Part shown: positions 1 to 10,599 of the stretch, piece after piece
How the letters are laid out: each line of letters begins with the position of its first letter
Numbering within the stretch: position 1 is the stretch's first letter
Source: Crossaster papposus
Lineage: Eukaryota; Echinodermata; Asteroidea; Velatida; Solasteridae
Length of the DNA stretch: 64,000 bases
Direction of reading: 5' to 3'
Assembly (NCBI GenBank): GCA_037893245.1
Contig: JBAIAA010000238.1
Span: forward strand, 496,001-560,000
Position numbers and translations under genes: made by a program
Notes under the pieces: model-generated
What the model saw: only the letters and a program-made list of their open reading frames with translations
What the model was told of the DNA's origin: nothing
Databases searched by the model: none

Positions 1-21
1 TGCACTGCTAGTCACACAGAC

Positions 22-233
22 CGGTACGCAGGATTATTTATGGGGGGTTCGATTTTTGTTGTTGACATTATCGCCTATAAAGCAAAGTCCATTTTTGTGT
101 GCCAATACCGTTATTTCTACATCAAAATACCATTATTTACCCCGGAAATTGTAGACCTGTTGGTAATTTCGGGGGGGGGGGGGGGGGTGCGTACGTACCC
201 GTCGCACCCCCCTGCGTACGGGCCTGTGGTGTG
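22..233. mobile_element. Short TIR element with GTACGCAGG ends
   Basis: It starts CCGGTACGCAGG and ends CCTGCGTACGGGCC, which are inverted ends. A G-run (about 169-187) and an ATTTACCCCGGAAA block lie inside. The same family recurs at 10297-10508, 15688-16138 and 30488-30645. No coding capacity is seen, so it is a non-autonomous element. I do not assign a superfamily. Confidence 0.65.
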
Positions 234-896
234 GCTTATTGACGGCATCGCACAATACCGCAGTGTGAACTATATCCATTCTATGACACACATTGTGTTC
301 ATTTGGTTGGCACAGTGATATACACCGCGCTTTACCTTAGATACGCACTGTTTGTTTACTTGATAATGGACAGCAATTGTGTTTAATATCATTGTATTGG
401 TACTGGTAACGATGGGTTTATTGTGTTGGTAACGACGAGTTTGTGTCCAACAAGCCATTACCGGCTAGTATTGTCGTGCAGGAACAATAGGAATACGTCA
501 CGCCTGGATTGTACAACAATTTAACATCGACTATTGTTAACACAGCGATATTCCATAATTTCCTATCGACCAATCAGAGGGTTTTATTTCACACACGCAT
601 GCGCACTAGGTCAAATTTAACACAAAGTACGTAACATCAGTACTTGATTTGAAACTAATACTTCAAGAATCATTTTACTCCATTTTAACACCAATTTTCA
701 TTCCATTTAAAAAAAAACCATTGGTGGTTTTTGCAGTGTGGGTCGGAAACAAACGAATCTTTATTTCGAATTTTTGAATGAAAATTTAATAGAAAGTTCA
801 ATGCAAGTTGGAATAACGGCTGTTTGTAAAGTTCGAGCATGTAAAATGCTTATGCATTTGCCGCACATATACCGCGAATAGGCCTATAATATAGAG

Positions 897-1095
897 CACT
901 CTCTCTAAAAAGAGTGGTCATCGGAATCACTCCAAAGTGAGTGGTATAGTGGCTCACTCGATAAAGAGTGATTACCCTTAGACGACTTTGTAGCATTTCT
1001 TCACTCGAATCAGAGTGAATCCCACTCACAAAAGAGTTAAACCGTTAACACTCGGGCGAGAGAGTGACGTTTTCACTCTTTTGCATTTAGAGAGT
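897..1095. repeat. Word array based on ACTCACTCT/AGAGTGA
   Basis: The words GAGTG and CACTC recur about a dozen times in both orientations within 200 bp, with unrelated bases between them. The second block copy has the same array at 13620-13810. No ORF here looks coding. Confidence 0.6.
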
Positions 1096-1527
1096 ACAGT
1101 ATCACACCATATCGTATTACGTGTAGGTACATGTAGACCATGGAGGAATAAGAAGGAATATTCCTCCATGCATATAGACATGGAGTTTTTTCCTTCATGT
1201 CTATGGTAACACGAATTATGCATGGACATGTAAAATGTACAGTTGTACGTATGCACATAGCGATATTATGTGCGTATTTGGTGCGAAATACGGTACCCTC
1301 TGGAGAGTCATGAACACAATGTGTACAATGGAGACAAAACGTCTCCGGAGGGTAAATTGGGTAAATTGCTTCATAATGGAAAGGTGAACTGTCAACGACA
1401 CCCCGGCAGATTGCACGTGACGTCTTGTGACGTCGCATTGCTATCCATCTTTTCCCCGTTGCTCGTCACGTCGTGTCGTATGTCAAAAAAGTCTTTGAAA
1501 CTATACTTGTGCCGGCAGAAGGGCACA

Positions 1528-1826
1528 TGTACGGAAGACGGATAGTGTCACTGTATAGTGGTGAATATATTTTTTGCAAACGCGCGATTATTTTGTACCA
1601 TTTATCTGGCGACCGCCACTTAATCTGGCCGCCGCCACATAATATCTGGCAGGCCGCCACTTAATTATCTGGCGGCTGCCACTTAATTATCTGGCACAAG
1701 ATTCGAGTAATGGTCCTCACGTGTTATGTGGCGGCCGCCAGAGAAAGGGTATACAAACAAATATTCTCGCGCGTTTGCAAAAAACATATTTATCAGTATC
1801 CAGTGGACCTATCCGTCTTCCGTACA
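1528..1826. mobile_element. MITE with TGTACGGAAGACGGATAG ends and CTGGCGGCC word array
   Basis: The left end TGTACGGAAGACGGATAG and a subterminal TTTTTTGCAAACGCGCGA are repeated in inverse orientation at 1770-1826, giving TIRs of about 55 bp. The centre (1605-1740) is five or six degenerate copies of ATCTGGCGGCCGCCACTTAA, partly inverted. It has no coding capacity. Confidence 0.75.
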
Positions 1827-2039
1827 TTAGGAGGGTTCTGGCGCGAACTTTACATTTGTCACAATTTGTGTTAAATTCCGACGAAAATGTTTAAATTCAA
1901 CTGAAATATAAGTTTTGTAAATTTGACCAAAAGTGCGTTTTCTTTTCAACGTTTTCGGTCATAGTGACACAACGGAAGGTCAGAGATATGGCAAACTATA
2001 TATTTTTATATTATGTATGACTAGACGAGTAATCTATAC

Positions 2040-2270
2040 TATAAAAGATGTAAAATGCGCCATCTTGTCCCTGGGCGCCGCCATCTTGGAACGCAGGGCC
2101 GCGTTATCTTGGCGCGTGGTTGGCGCCATGTTGGAGAGACGCGGCGCTTTTGGTCGGGCGACTCGTCGCCGCGCGTGTGTGCCGCCGGCGTCGGTGCGGC
2201 GGGGTGCCGGATCGTTCGCGACGTGACGAATCCCCCGGGAAATAAAAAAAACACACCTCATATTCGTCCG
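2040..2270 (+). promoter_or_regulatory. GC-rich promoter-like stretch with YY1-type motifs
   Basis: An abrupt CpG-dense stretch lies in AT-rich DNA, upstream of a SAP-domain exon. It contains GCGCCATCTTG, GCCGCCATCTTGG and GCGCCATGTTGG. These match the known core of YY1 sites (GCCGCCATCTTG), which are frequent in promoters of genes and of transposons. It is conserved at 14765-14993. Promoter activity is inferred from composition and motifs only. Confidence 0.5.
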
Positions 2271-2803
2271 TGGTGAGATTTAGGAGAAACAAACGTTACT
2301 GATAAACGTGCGGTCGCTTTTCGATTGCCTGTTGATGTGTGTGGGCCTTTTTGCGTTATTTTTGCATTGTCCTTGCCTGGACTCGAGTTCGGGCCGAAGC
2401 CTTCCCGAAATCGTATACCGTAACTCGGTTGCTGAATTGTTGGCTGTTCGCGATTAAGCGGCAGCTACTGCGTTACACGAAGCCTTCGCAAATAAGCCAT
2501 TTGCGTGTGGATTTGCATATATCGTTGTACCCCGTCTTCGCTCAATCTAAAATGCACAGTGTGCGCCGGTTGTCCGCCAGACGGATTATGAATATGCCAC
2601 TGTTGCTAGACACGTGATTCGGGGCAAGCCGCTACATGGAAACGCACGGCCAGTGGCAGTTTTCCTGTCTGGTATCTGGAACTACCGCTTGTAAAACAGC
2701 GCACGATAGAGATTGTCACCACTCTAAAACACAACAATTTGCTCGATCGTTACAGTACATTATTGTGTTCTTCTCAAAATCTTTAGGAATTATAGTTTCT
2801 TTA

Positions 2804-2960
2804 ATGAATAACAACTTCGAAGGTTGGAACGTGAAGAAACTGCAGACATTTCTTCAAGAGAGAGGGGTTTCAATAACAGGTTACCTGAAGAAAGAACTGT
2901 GCAAGTGCGTGGCCAATCTGAAATTGGCAACCGACCCAAATCTTTCCAGCCCAGGCCCGT
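2804..2960 (+). CDS. SAP-domain protein, first coding exon (partial), copy 1
   Basis: From the ATG at 2804 the frame reads M-N-N-N-F-E-G-W-N-V-K-K-L-Q, then FLQERGVSITGY, then KKELCKCVANL. This fits a SAP motif: a hydrophobic helix, an RG turn (RGVSITGY), and a second helix with KKEL. SAP motifs bind AT-rich DNA and often sit at the N-terminus of chromatin proteins or transposon-derived proteins. The frame is open upstream to 2636, but the SAP motif begins right after the 2804 Met. Homology to copy 2 ends at 2960; the frame then runs a few codons into a repeat and stops at 2995. No further exon is recognised, so this is likely a truncated gene or a transposon 5' end. Confidence 0.5.
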
Positions 2961-4441
2961 CCTATATTAGTATTTGCTCCATTTGGTATGACTAAAAATG
3001 AGTAAATGCTTCAGATTTGCAGTATTTACTCGTAATTTTTCAAGGTTGGGTCGGGGCGACATTGAAAAAAGAGAAGCAAATACTAATATGAAAAATAGGA
3101 TCTTTCGTATATGTGGTTAGGCAGAAAAAGGTATGAGCATGGAAGATGGACTGTCTAGGAATAAAATACATGCAGTTGTACTAAATTTGGGGAAGGAAAT
3201 GAGACGTAAATGGCCGATAATTTCTTGCAATATTCCTGAGACAGAAACTGGCATAATGGGTCGTATGAATAAAAACTAGCAAAAGCTTTAATTCGTATGA
3301 ATAAAATAAAGTTTTACTGTTTAGCATTTACTGGCTGAAATAGCAGTAAATGCTTTTTACTTGCAATTGATTTCACAGCCGAATGGTTTATAACAATAGA
3401 GTCTCTATTTTGTGTACATACACACACAGCTGCATACACGCACGCTGACAGGGGTGTTTGAATGAAATCGGAACCTGAAGTTGCTGCTTTGCAGTCATGA
3501 TGCCCTTTTCTGTCTCAGCAATATTGCAAGAAATTATCGGCCATCTACGTCGCATTTCCTTCCCCAAAATCAGTACAACTGCTTGTATTTTAATCCTAGA
3601 CAATCCATCTTCCAGTTATATCTTTTCCTGCCTAACCACATATACAAAAGCTCCTATTTTTTATATTAGTATTTGCTTCTCTTTTTTTCAAGGTAGCCCC
3701 GACCCAACCTTTAAAAATTACGAGTAAATACTGCATTTCTGAAGCATTTACTCATTTTTATTCATACCAAATGGAGCAAATACTAATATTCTAGCAAATG
3801 CTGGAAATTAAAAGTAAATACTTTTAGTCTTTAGCAAATACTTTCCAGTAAAACCTTTTGCTTCATTTTTATTTATACAGATTTCAGTAAATGCTTGAAA
3901 ATTTGTAGTAAAAGCAAATGCTAGTTTTTATGCATACGGCCCAATGACTGCGAAGCAGCAACTTGAGGTTCCGATTTCATTTAAACACCCCTGTCAGCGT
4001 GTATGTATGCAGCTGCGTTTGTTTTTGATTAAAATAGGGGACGTATGACAAAGGGAACAATGGGGTCCCCTATTCCGCAAAGGTTCCCGATTCAGACTCG
4101 TGTGCAAATCCTATGGCGATCATCCGAAAACGTTAGAGTACAAACAAAAGAGGGAAGACGGTCGGACAATGCCCCGTCCCCTATTGACGGCATTTACCCA
4201 CTTGCGTGTGTGTGTATGTACACAAAATAGAGACTCTATTGTTATAAACCATTCGGCTGTGCAATCAATTGGAAGTAAAAAGCATGTACTGCTATTTCAG
4301 CCAGTAAATGCTAAACAGTAAAACTTTATTTTATTCATACGAATTGAAGCATTTGCTTTTCTTTAATGCTTTTACTTCGAAGTAAATACTTTTACTTTTT
4401 GCTTGTACTTCATAGCATTTGCTAGTTTTTATTCATACGAC
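2961..4441. repeat. AGTAAATACT/AGCATTTGCT word-array complex
   Basis: Dozens of copies of AGTAAATGC, AGCAAATAC and TTTTACTT occur in both orientations, with GGGTCGTATGAATAAAAACTAG ends (near 3258 and, inverted, at 4420-4441). The part at 3160-3245 reappears inverted at 3480-3600, so this is a nested or foldback set of copies. Related copies lie at 34508-35019 and 63476-64000. No coding signal is seen. Confidence 0.7.
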
Positions 4442-5700
4442 CCAATATATCGGAATTTAGTCCGAAAATTTGGGACTCTCAATACTGTGTATGAGAATCC
4501 CAAAACAATAAAGTATTGAAAACAGAGAGAACATGAAAAAAGTGGGTGACCATACCTAAAGCATTACGCGGAAAGCAATATGGCAAGCAAAAACATGCAT
4601 AAAAACATAATACAGACATGTCCGACCTGATCATAGACACCAACTTACCCCTGTAGGTGACTGGTTGGAGTTTCGGTTAGAAATACCCGGCGTGCCGCAC
4701 TTCGTGGAGATTTCTGCTGGCAAATAAATTCTTCCAATCTGTAGTGATGAAAATAGGTTTAATATATAGTGCAGCATCATAGTCCAACATAATAACCAAA
4801 CCAACTGTGCATTTTGTGATAAAAGCAAGACGGCCATTTTTCAAAATGACCGCCACAGAACACGAGCGACATTAACGATACTCCCAGGTGCCATTATTAG
4901 TTTTCAATAAGATTGTTTCATACTTTTCCTCCCTCCTTGTTTTTTCGGTTTTTTTCCCAGGCTACTCCTAATAATTTGTACACGTTTTTTTCTACCAATA
5001 CAAGGCACTTTTGCACTTTGGTAAAACTGATTAAGTTTTTGTTTTTGTATAATTTTATATTTGTTTAGTTCAGGAAGAATTTTTGTTCAAGAATAATTTT
5101 TGTTCAAAATTTTTTTTTTTTTTTTTTTTTTTGCATACCGTCTGGCGATCGCGAATTTTTCTTTATAAAATTATATTTTCTAGAATAAATACAGGATATC
5201 TAGCACAATCATTTTGCTGGATGCCTAGAATCATTATTTACTTTCAGATGAGTGAGATATTTCTTAATAATTCGGTAGTAAATATTTTCGATATCTGCAA
5301 ATGGTGTATACTACCTTTAACCAGTTCGCGCCGGAGAAGGTATATACTTCCATCTGCAGATGGTCCCCGAAAACTGTTACCACGTGACGTATAATTAAAG
5401 GCGTAATATTTGAGGCCCTTTATCTCAGGATTGATACAAATTGAGGTGACATCATGATGGCGTCATCGTGTGATTAATTATGAAATTATTAATTATTAAT
5501 AAAAAAAAATTAGGGGGGGGGGGTTGTGGCCTTTAAGCCATAATCTCATAATAAAGACATAATGCACACAATTTTGAAAAATATCCTCATGACGCCATCA
5601 AAAACTGCATTTGTAAAAACACATATTGACTGATATTGTGATAAAAAGGTCAAAATTTGACGTGCCTTCCAATCTATAAATGTTTGGTAAGCAATTATCT
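4442..5700. repeat. Dispersed repeat X, copy A
   Basis: Shared with 35020-36065 and 62690-63475. Common landmarks are GGGTGACCATACCTAAA, GTAGGTGACTGGTTGGAG, AAAATGACCGCCACA, TATCACGTGACGT-like words and ATGATGGCGTCATCGTGTGA. A reversed fragment of the TTAAAGGTAGTA MITE (compare 52745-53136) lies inside at about 5125-5325. T-rich (5108-5132) and G-rich (5513-5523) runs are present. No gene is seen. Confidence 0.7.
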
Positions 5701-6480
5701 ACACTGAACAAAAATATAAACGCCCGAAAAAATATAAACGCATACAAAAATATAAAAGCCCCCAAAATTGTTATTTGTCTTGATTTGTAAACAACATTTG
5801 TGTCTATCTCTGCCAGTGAGGAATTTCTCAGTTATGCCACCCACGACACATTTTCGTGCGCGTTTATATAGCAAAAACTACAGTAGTTCATAGTACATGT
5901 ATGTACATTGTACGTACGGTACAGTTCAGCATCATATCTTATTTGCCTAACAAGTACGAGTAGGCCTACGTAAAAGAAAAATACGCGAAAAATACCCTAC
6001 CACCATCCCCTAAAAAAACAAAACTAATAGCTCCAGTACGCCTTCAAATGGAGAAAACATGCGTCGGGGTATATGACCATCTCGTCGGTTTATATTTTGT
6101 TATCACTACCAAATCACAACGCATGATGCATCGAATTGCAGAATACCTACATGTATATGGATATGGATATGCTTCGGGGCAATTCCACAGGAGAGTGGAC
6201 AAACCCCCCCCCCAAAAAAAATTCAAGATAAGACAAATTTAATTATCTGCCACTGTCGAGTACAAACTCTAGTTCATTGGAAAGATTTTTGTTTATAAAT
6301 ACGTCAAGTATTTTTCAAAATACGCTTGAATTTGTAAACGATAAATGTTATGCTCTGAATTTGGAAAAAAAGGTTAATTGTGAAATAAACTGATATTTTA
6401 AAGAAAAAACAGTTTTTCTTATTGATTCATTTATTTATTCCATTTCTTTACCCAGGGTGTGCCCAAACAGTTTAAAACTG
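5701..6480. other. Non-coding stretch with repeat Y
   Basis: 5706-5760 has three copies of AAAAATATAAACGC-like words. 5880-6160 (repeat Y) is related to 61030-61260 through GATGCATCGAATTGCAGAAT. 6200-6420 is AT-rich unique sequence. No gene is recognised. Confidence 0.5.
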
Positions 6481-7881
6481 GTTTTCATTGGGGCCCTGCA
6501 TACATCATCAAATAAAATAACAGTACATATTATAAATACAAGGATATTACAGGAATTCAAAACATTAATACCGGTACTAATTCTGATTTACGAGATAGGC
6601 GAAAACCCGCAATTGGCATAATATCTAACAGATGACATGTCGGAGCTCCGATTTAAATGTGCTTAAAGAGTCCAATGTTCGCAATTGTTCGGGCAGATTA
6701 TTCCAAATATTTGCACAATTCACAGCGAAACTTGTGGCGTAGCATTCTTTTTTGGCGAAAGGAACTTTCAGTGCCGTGTGGGTTGATTGCCTTGTTTCGC
6801 GAATTATTGTAAGTGGTTTGAAAATATTTGTCATGTACAAAGGAGTCATTTTGTTGATACTTTTAAAGACAAGATTAGCCTTTTTTGACTTGACTCTTTT
6901 TGAAAAAGAAGCCCAATTAAGACGAGCAAACATATCCTCTGAAGGAGTGAGGAAGGTACATTTAAGGATTATCCGCGCGGCTCTTTTGAGACATTTGTTT
7001 AACATATTATCGTGAGATATGTACCTTCCTCCCCACACAGTACAACAATACTCTAATGTTGGCATAACTAGACTTACAAATAGTGTGTGCAAGCTGTGTT
7101 GAGGAACACAATCACGGATTCTGCTTAGTATACCTAATTTAGACACCACCTTTTTGTGGTTTGAAAATATTTGTCATGTACAAAGGAGTCATTTTGTTGA
7201 TACTTTTAAAGACAAGATTAGCCTTTTTTGACTTGACTCTTTTTGAAAAAGGAGCCCAATTAAGACGAGCAAACATATCCTCTGAAGGAGTGAGGAAGGT
7301 ACATTTAAGGATTATCCGCGCGGCTCTTTTGAGACATTTGTTTAACATAATTATTATCGTGAGATATGTACCTTCCTCCCCACACAGTACAACAATACTC
7401 TAATGTTGGCATAACTAGACTTACAAATAGTGTGTGCAAGCTGTGTTGAGGAACACAATCACGGATTCTGCTTAGTATACCTAATTTAGACACCACCTTT
7501 TTTTCTTACGTATTCCACATGTGGGCCCCAACTTAATGCTTCATCAATAATTACACCCAAACATTTATAAGACTTCACATTTTCAATACGACTACCAGCA
7601 ATGCATACATTTAAATTAACATTAGATATTTTCTGCCTAGTACCAATAAGCATGCATTTGGTTTTGGTGGCATTTAAAGCTAGCTTGTTTCTTCCGCACC
7701 AGTTGTAAAAACTAATAAGAGCTGTATTTAAGCTACTTTCTATTATATGTTGGAGGAGCCACACGTTAATGTGGAGTCATCTGCATACATAAATAAGTTG
7801 CAGTTTGGGGCAATACAAAATGGAAGATCACTAGTATAAACAATGAATAAAAGTGGACCTAGTAACGATCTGATAAGTAGT
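6481..7881 (-). pseudogene. 5'-truncated non-LTR retrotransposon (LINE), reverse transcriptase C-terminal half
   Basis: Read on the minus strand, 7880-7766 gives SLLGPLLFIVYTSDLPFC, then LFMYADDSTL, the YADD catalytic box of non-LTR reverse transcriptases. 7764-7486 continues with NKLALNATKTKCMLIG and YKCLGVIIDEALSWGPHV, the thumb region. 7149-6625 gives the usual C-terminal block (LVMPTLEYCCTVWG, AARIILKC, FAVNCANIWNNLPEQLR). The 3' end has an ATTTATTTATTCC-like tail near 6425-6445. The 5' RT fingers and the endonuclease are absent. An internal 343-bp duplication splits the frame. It resembles CR1/jockey-type elements; the exact clade is not determined. Confidence 0.85.
6813..7505. repeat. 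343-bp tandem duplication inside the LINE fragment
   Basis: 6813-7155 is repeated as 7156-7505, near-identical, with a small insertion near 7350. Each copy holds the GGRYISHDN-to-FKP part of the RT C-terminal region. The duplication occurred after insertion and breaks the frame. Confidence 0.9.
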
Positions 7882-8904
7882 TAGGGAACTGAGTATTATT
7901 AAACTTATGTGAACAAAAATCAATGTTCCATTGCTATAGTAAGCCACATGATGGCCTCAGTTTCTGGTATTGGAACGATGTAACGCGAGTTACCAAAACA
8001 TCATTTTTTTCTCCTTTCTAAACACATAGATGAAATTGATTAAGTACAGTATGTTATTTTTTCTAAATTTCATTCACTCCAGAACTGTCAGTAAAAGAAA
8101 AAAGCATAACATCCTTTCCATTATTAGGTAATACTCTCACAAAATGTGTAACGCGAGTTACCGACATGTAACGCGAGTTACCATAAAATGTAGCCGTTTT
8201 GTTTGTTTTGGGGTGATTTCTATCATTACCCTCTTCATTGGAAATACGCCAATGTCACGAAAGATTGGTTTCAAGATCATAACCCTTTATTAATAATGGA
8301 AGAATAAAAATTGTTCTTTCAACCCATGCATGTGTACGTTGTACATAAGCAAATGTGTGTCTTTTGGCACTATAAAAATCACACTAATGCCACTAATTTT
8401 TAAGGCTTTGTGGCTTGTTCTGTTAAAACTATGTTTGAGATTGCTTGAAGTTGTAGAAATTAAAAGTTAAAAACCCACAATCACTGTGTAGTGTTTCACT
8501 TTTATTTGTGGACAAAGTGTAACGCGAGTTACCAACATGTAGGCTCTCTGTAATATAATGCTTAAAAACCACATCAATATTTGACTTTAATGTTGTCACT
8601 AACACACCCACATTGTGAAAAAACATAATTATTTAGGTTCTGATATGTTGGTATGAGGAGAATTTTAAATAAACTGTACTCAGCTTTATAGCTATGCCCT
8701 ATTTTTGTAACGCGAGTTACCGATATTAAATGTCTCCTCAAAATTAAACAAAGGTACATTTTTGGTCTTTCTTTGGCTGTTCAGTAACTTGAATATTCAC
8801 ATTGAAGCAGAGTACAAATCTACCTCCAATGACCCTGACTAGCAGAGTAGTAGCTTGAAAATCATTTCCTGGTCCCATTAAATGCAACGCGAGTTACCGT
8901 GGAA
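7882..8904 (+). repeat. Region with six spaced GTAACGCGAGTTACC motifs
   Basis: The near-palindromic 15-mer GTAACGCGAGTTACC occurs at 7980, 8148, 8168, 8519 and 8707, and with one change at 8884. All are in the same orientation. The spacings are 168, 20, 351, 188 and 177 bp. The intervening sequence is AT-rich and not similar between intervals. No ORF is credible. Confidence 0.85.
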
Positions 8905-10275
8905 TTGCCCTTCGACACAATTATACAAAATCATAATTAAGAAAATAAAAAAAGAAAATACCGAGATCTGAAATCCACAAAGCGAAGACCACACTCACCA
9001 ATATTTTGTGGAATGTATATTGTCCCGATTTGTCCCTGATAAAAGGTTTTCCTTCTTAATCTTTATGCAACCTGGCTTTTGACAAGCTGGCGATTCACAA
9101 GGCACTGGCGGTGGTTGTGTTGGCACCACTGATGGAATTAGCCTATGCGAGAATTGATTGATTGTACACGAACCATCGGTACCGATGGTTCGTGTACAAA
9201 TCAGAATGGGCCAATAAGAAAACAGCGCCTATAGTTTGTGCGCTGACAGATATAGCCAATAAGAGAGCACACAATCACCCACGATCCCTGCCCATTTCAG
9301 TGATGATCCGTACATATTTTTGAGTAGGAATACGTTGGGAGATATGTTGTGTCACCTCAAGAACTGACTCGCCAATTTATTTTGATGATGATTCAAACCA
9401 GTATTTTGGGACATATTCGATGAGGATTTATATTCCAAAGAGGATTTATACTAAAGCGGCAGATTCAGAGGTGAAGAAACTTCCTACACTCGTGGCTAAT
9501 TTGGACCCCTTGTAACAGATCAGGTAATGATGGAAAATAAGCAAGAAAAGGTAACAAGCACTTTTTATTCCCAACATTTGGCTTAGCTCTCATCAGCAGC
9601 TCATTGTGGCTTATTATTTTTAGCCCTTTTTATGGTGTAACTTAGCGTCAAAAGTATACCAGCCTTTTGTTAAAACCTGAACGGTTTCATTATCACATGT
9701 CAAACCAGACTCGGAACAAAAACAATTTCTGTTGGTTTTTCTGCCGTTTTCGCTACACGGGTATACGACAGGACAGCTGTGTGAGTTAGCGAATGTAAAG
9801 TACATGTACATTGTGTACGTGTTGTACGTATACCAGCCCTTTTAAAGTTGTGCATTAGAAGTACTTTTTAGGACCTTTGGACGTATGACGTAACTATGTC
9901 CTATCTCCGTTGAAAATTATTCACATTTACAAAAAATCAATTCCTATTACATGTACATATTTTAAATTGCAAACCATCCCCTCGACCTTGCTAATAATAT
10001 GGTTTATCCTCCCCATTTTCTTTTCTCAAAGTTCTTCGGCCATTTTTATTTTCGAAAGTTTTAGACAAACCTTGTTGCAATTTGTTACATGCGGGTTGGC
10101 GCATCCATTTTTTTTTATTTGAAGACCATAGGAGAGCAGTCAGCCGGGCTGAAACCGCATAAGTGCGTCGACACAGCAAAGAGACCTCCAAAGCAGAGCT
10201 CTAGAGAAACTGTCAAAATAGCTCTTACTAAGTTGTGAACAACAAAGACCGAGTACAATGAGGCTATAACATAAG
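8905..10275. other. Intergenic stretch, no gene recognised
   Basis: 8905-8990 belongs to repeat Y (compare 61256-61337 joined to 62571-62590). A perfect palindrome lies at 9162-9199. The remainder (9200-10275) shows a few TACATGTACA words and short ORFs without recognisable domains. Confidence 0.45.
9162..9199. repeat. Perfect 38-bp palindrome
   Basis: TTGTACACGAACCATCGGT is followed directly by its exact reverse complement, centred on GGTACC at 9178-9183. There is no spacer and no mismatch over 19-bp arms. It could be a very compact inverted insertion, the ends of a deleted TIR element, or a cruciform-forming site. Confidence 0.95.
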
Positions 10276-10599
10276 TGCACTGCTAGTCACACAGACCGGT
10301 ACGCAGGATTATTTATGGGGGGTTCGATTTTTGTTGTTGACATTATCGCCTATAAAGCAAAGTCCATTTTTGTGTGCCAATACCGTTATTTCTACATCAA
10401 AATACCATTATTTACCCCGGAAATTGTAGACCTGTTGGTAATTTCGGGGGGGGGGGGGGGGGTGCGTACGTACCCGTCGCACCCCCCTGCGTACGGGCCT
10501 GTGGTGTGGCTTATTGACGGCATCGCACAATACCGCAGTGTGAACTATATCCATTCTATGACACACATTGTGTTCATTTGGTTGGCACAGTGATATACA
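10276..10599. repeat. Duplicated block, copy 2, left part
   Basis: Matches 1-324 essentially base for base, including the GTACGCAGG element (10297-10508) and its G-run. It ends with TGATATACA at 10591-10599, the left target-site duplication of the transposon that follows. Confidence 0.95.

Larger units (their letters stand above)
1..2960. repeat. Duplicated block, copy 1
   Basis: This block is almost identical to 10276-10599 joined to 13017-15695. The match ends at the GGCCCGT at 2960; beyond it the two copies carry different repeats. The left end lies outside the window. Copy 1 keeps the uninterrupted site TGATATACA at 316-324, where copy 2 has a transposon. Small differences include about 24 bp extra in copy 2 near 13140 and scattered substitutions. 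The block carries a short TIR element, two word arrays, a GC-rich promoter-like stretch and a SAP-domain exon. Confidence 0.95.

Noticed and set aside
1073..1438. 121-residue minus-strand frame, also at 13798-14163
   Set aside because: Conserved only because the DNA block is duplicated. It covers hairpins and a word array, and overlaps frames on the other strand equally well.
7980..8898. CRISPR-like array
   Set aside because: Spaced palindromic repeats suggested it, but the DNA is eukaryotic, spacers are 150-350 bp and unequal, and there are no associated genes.
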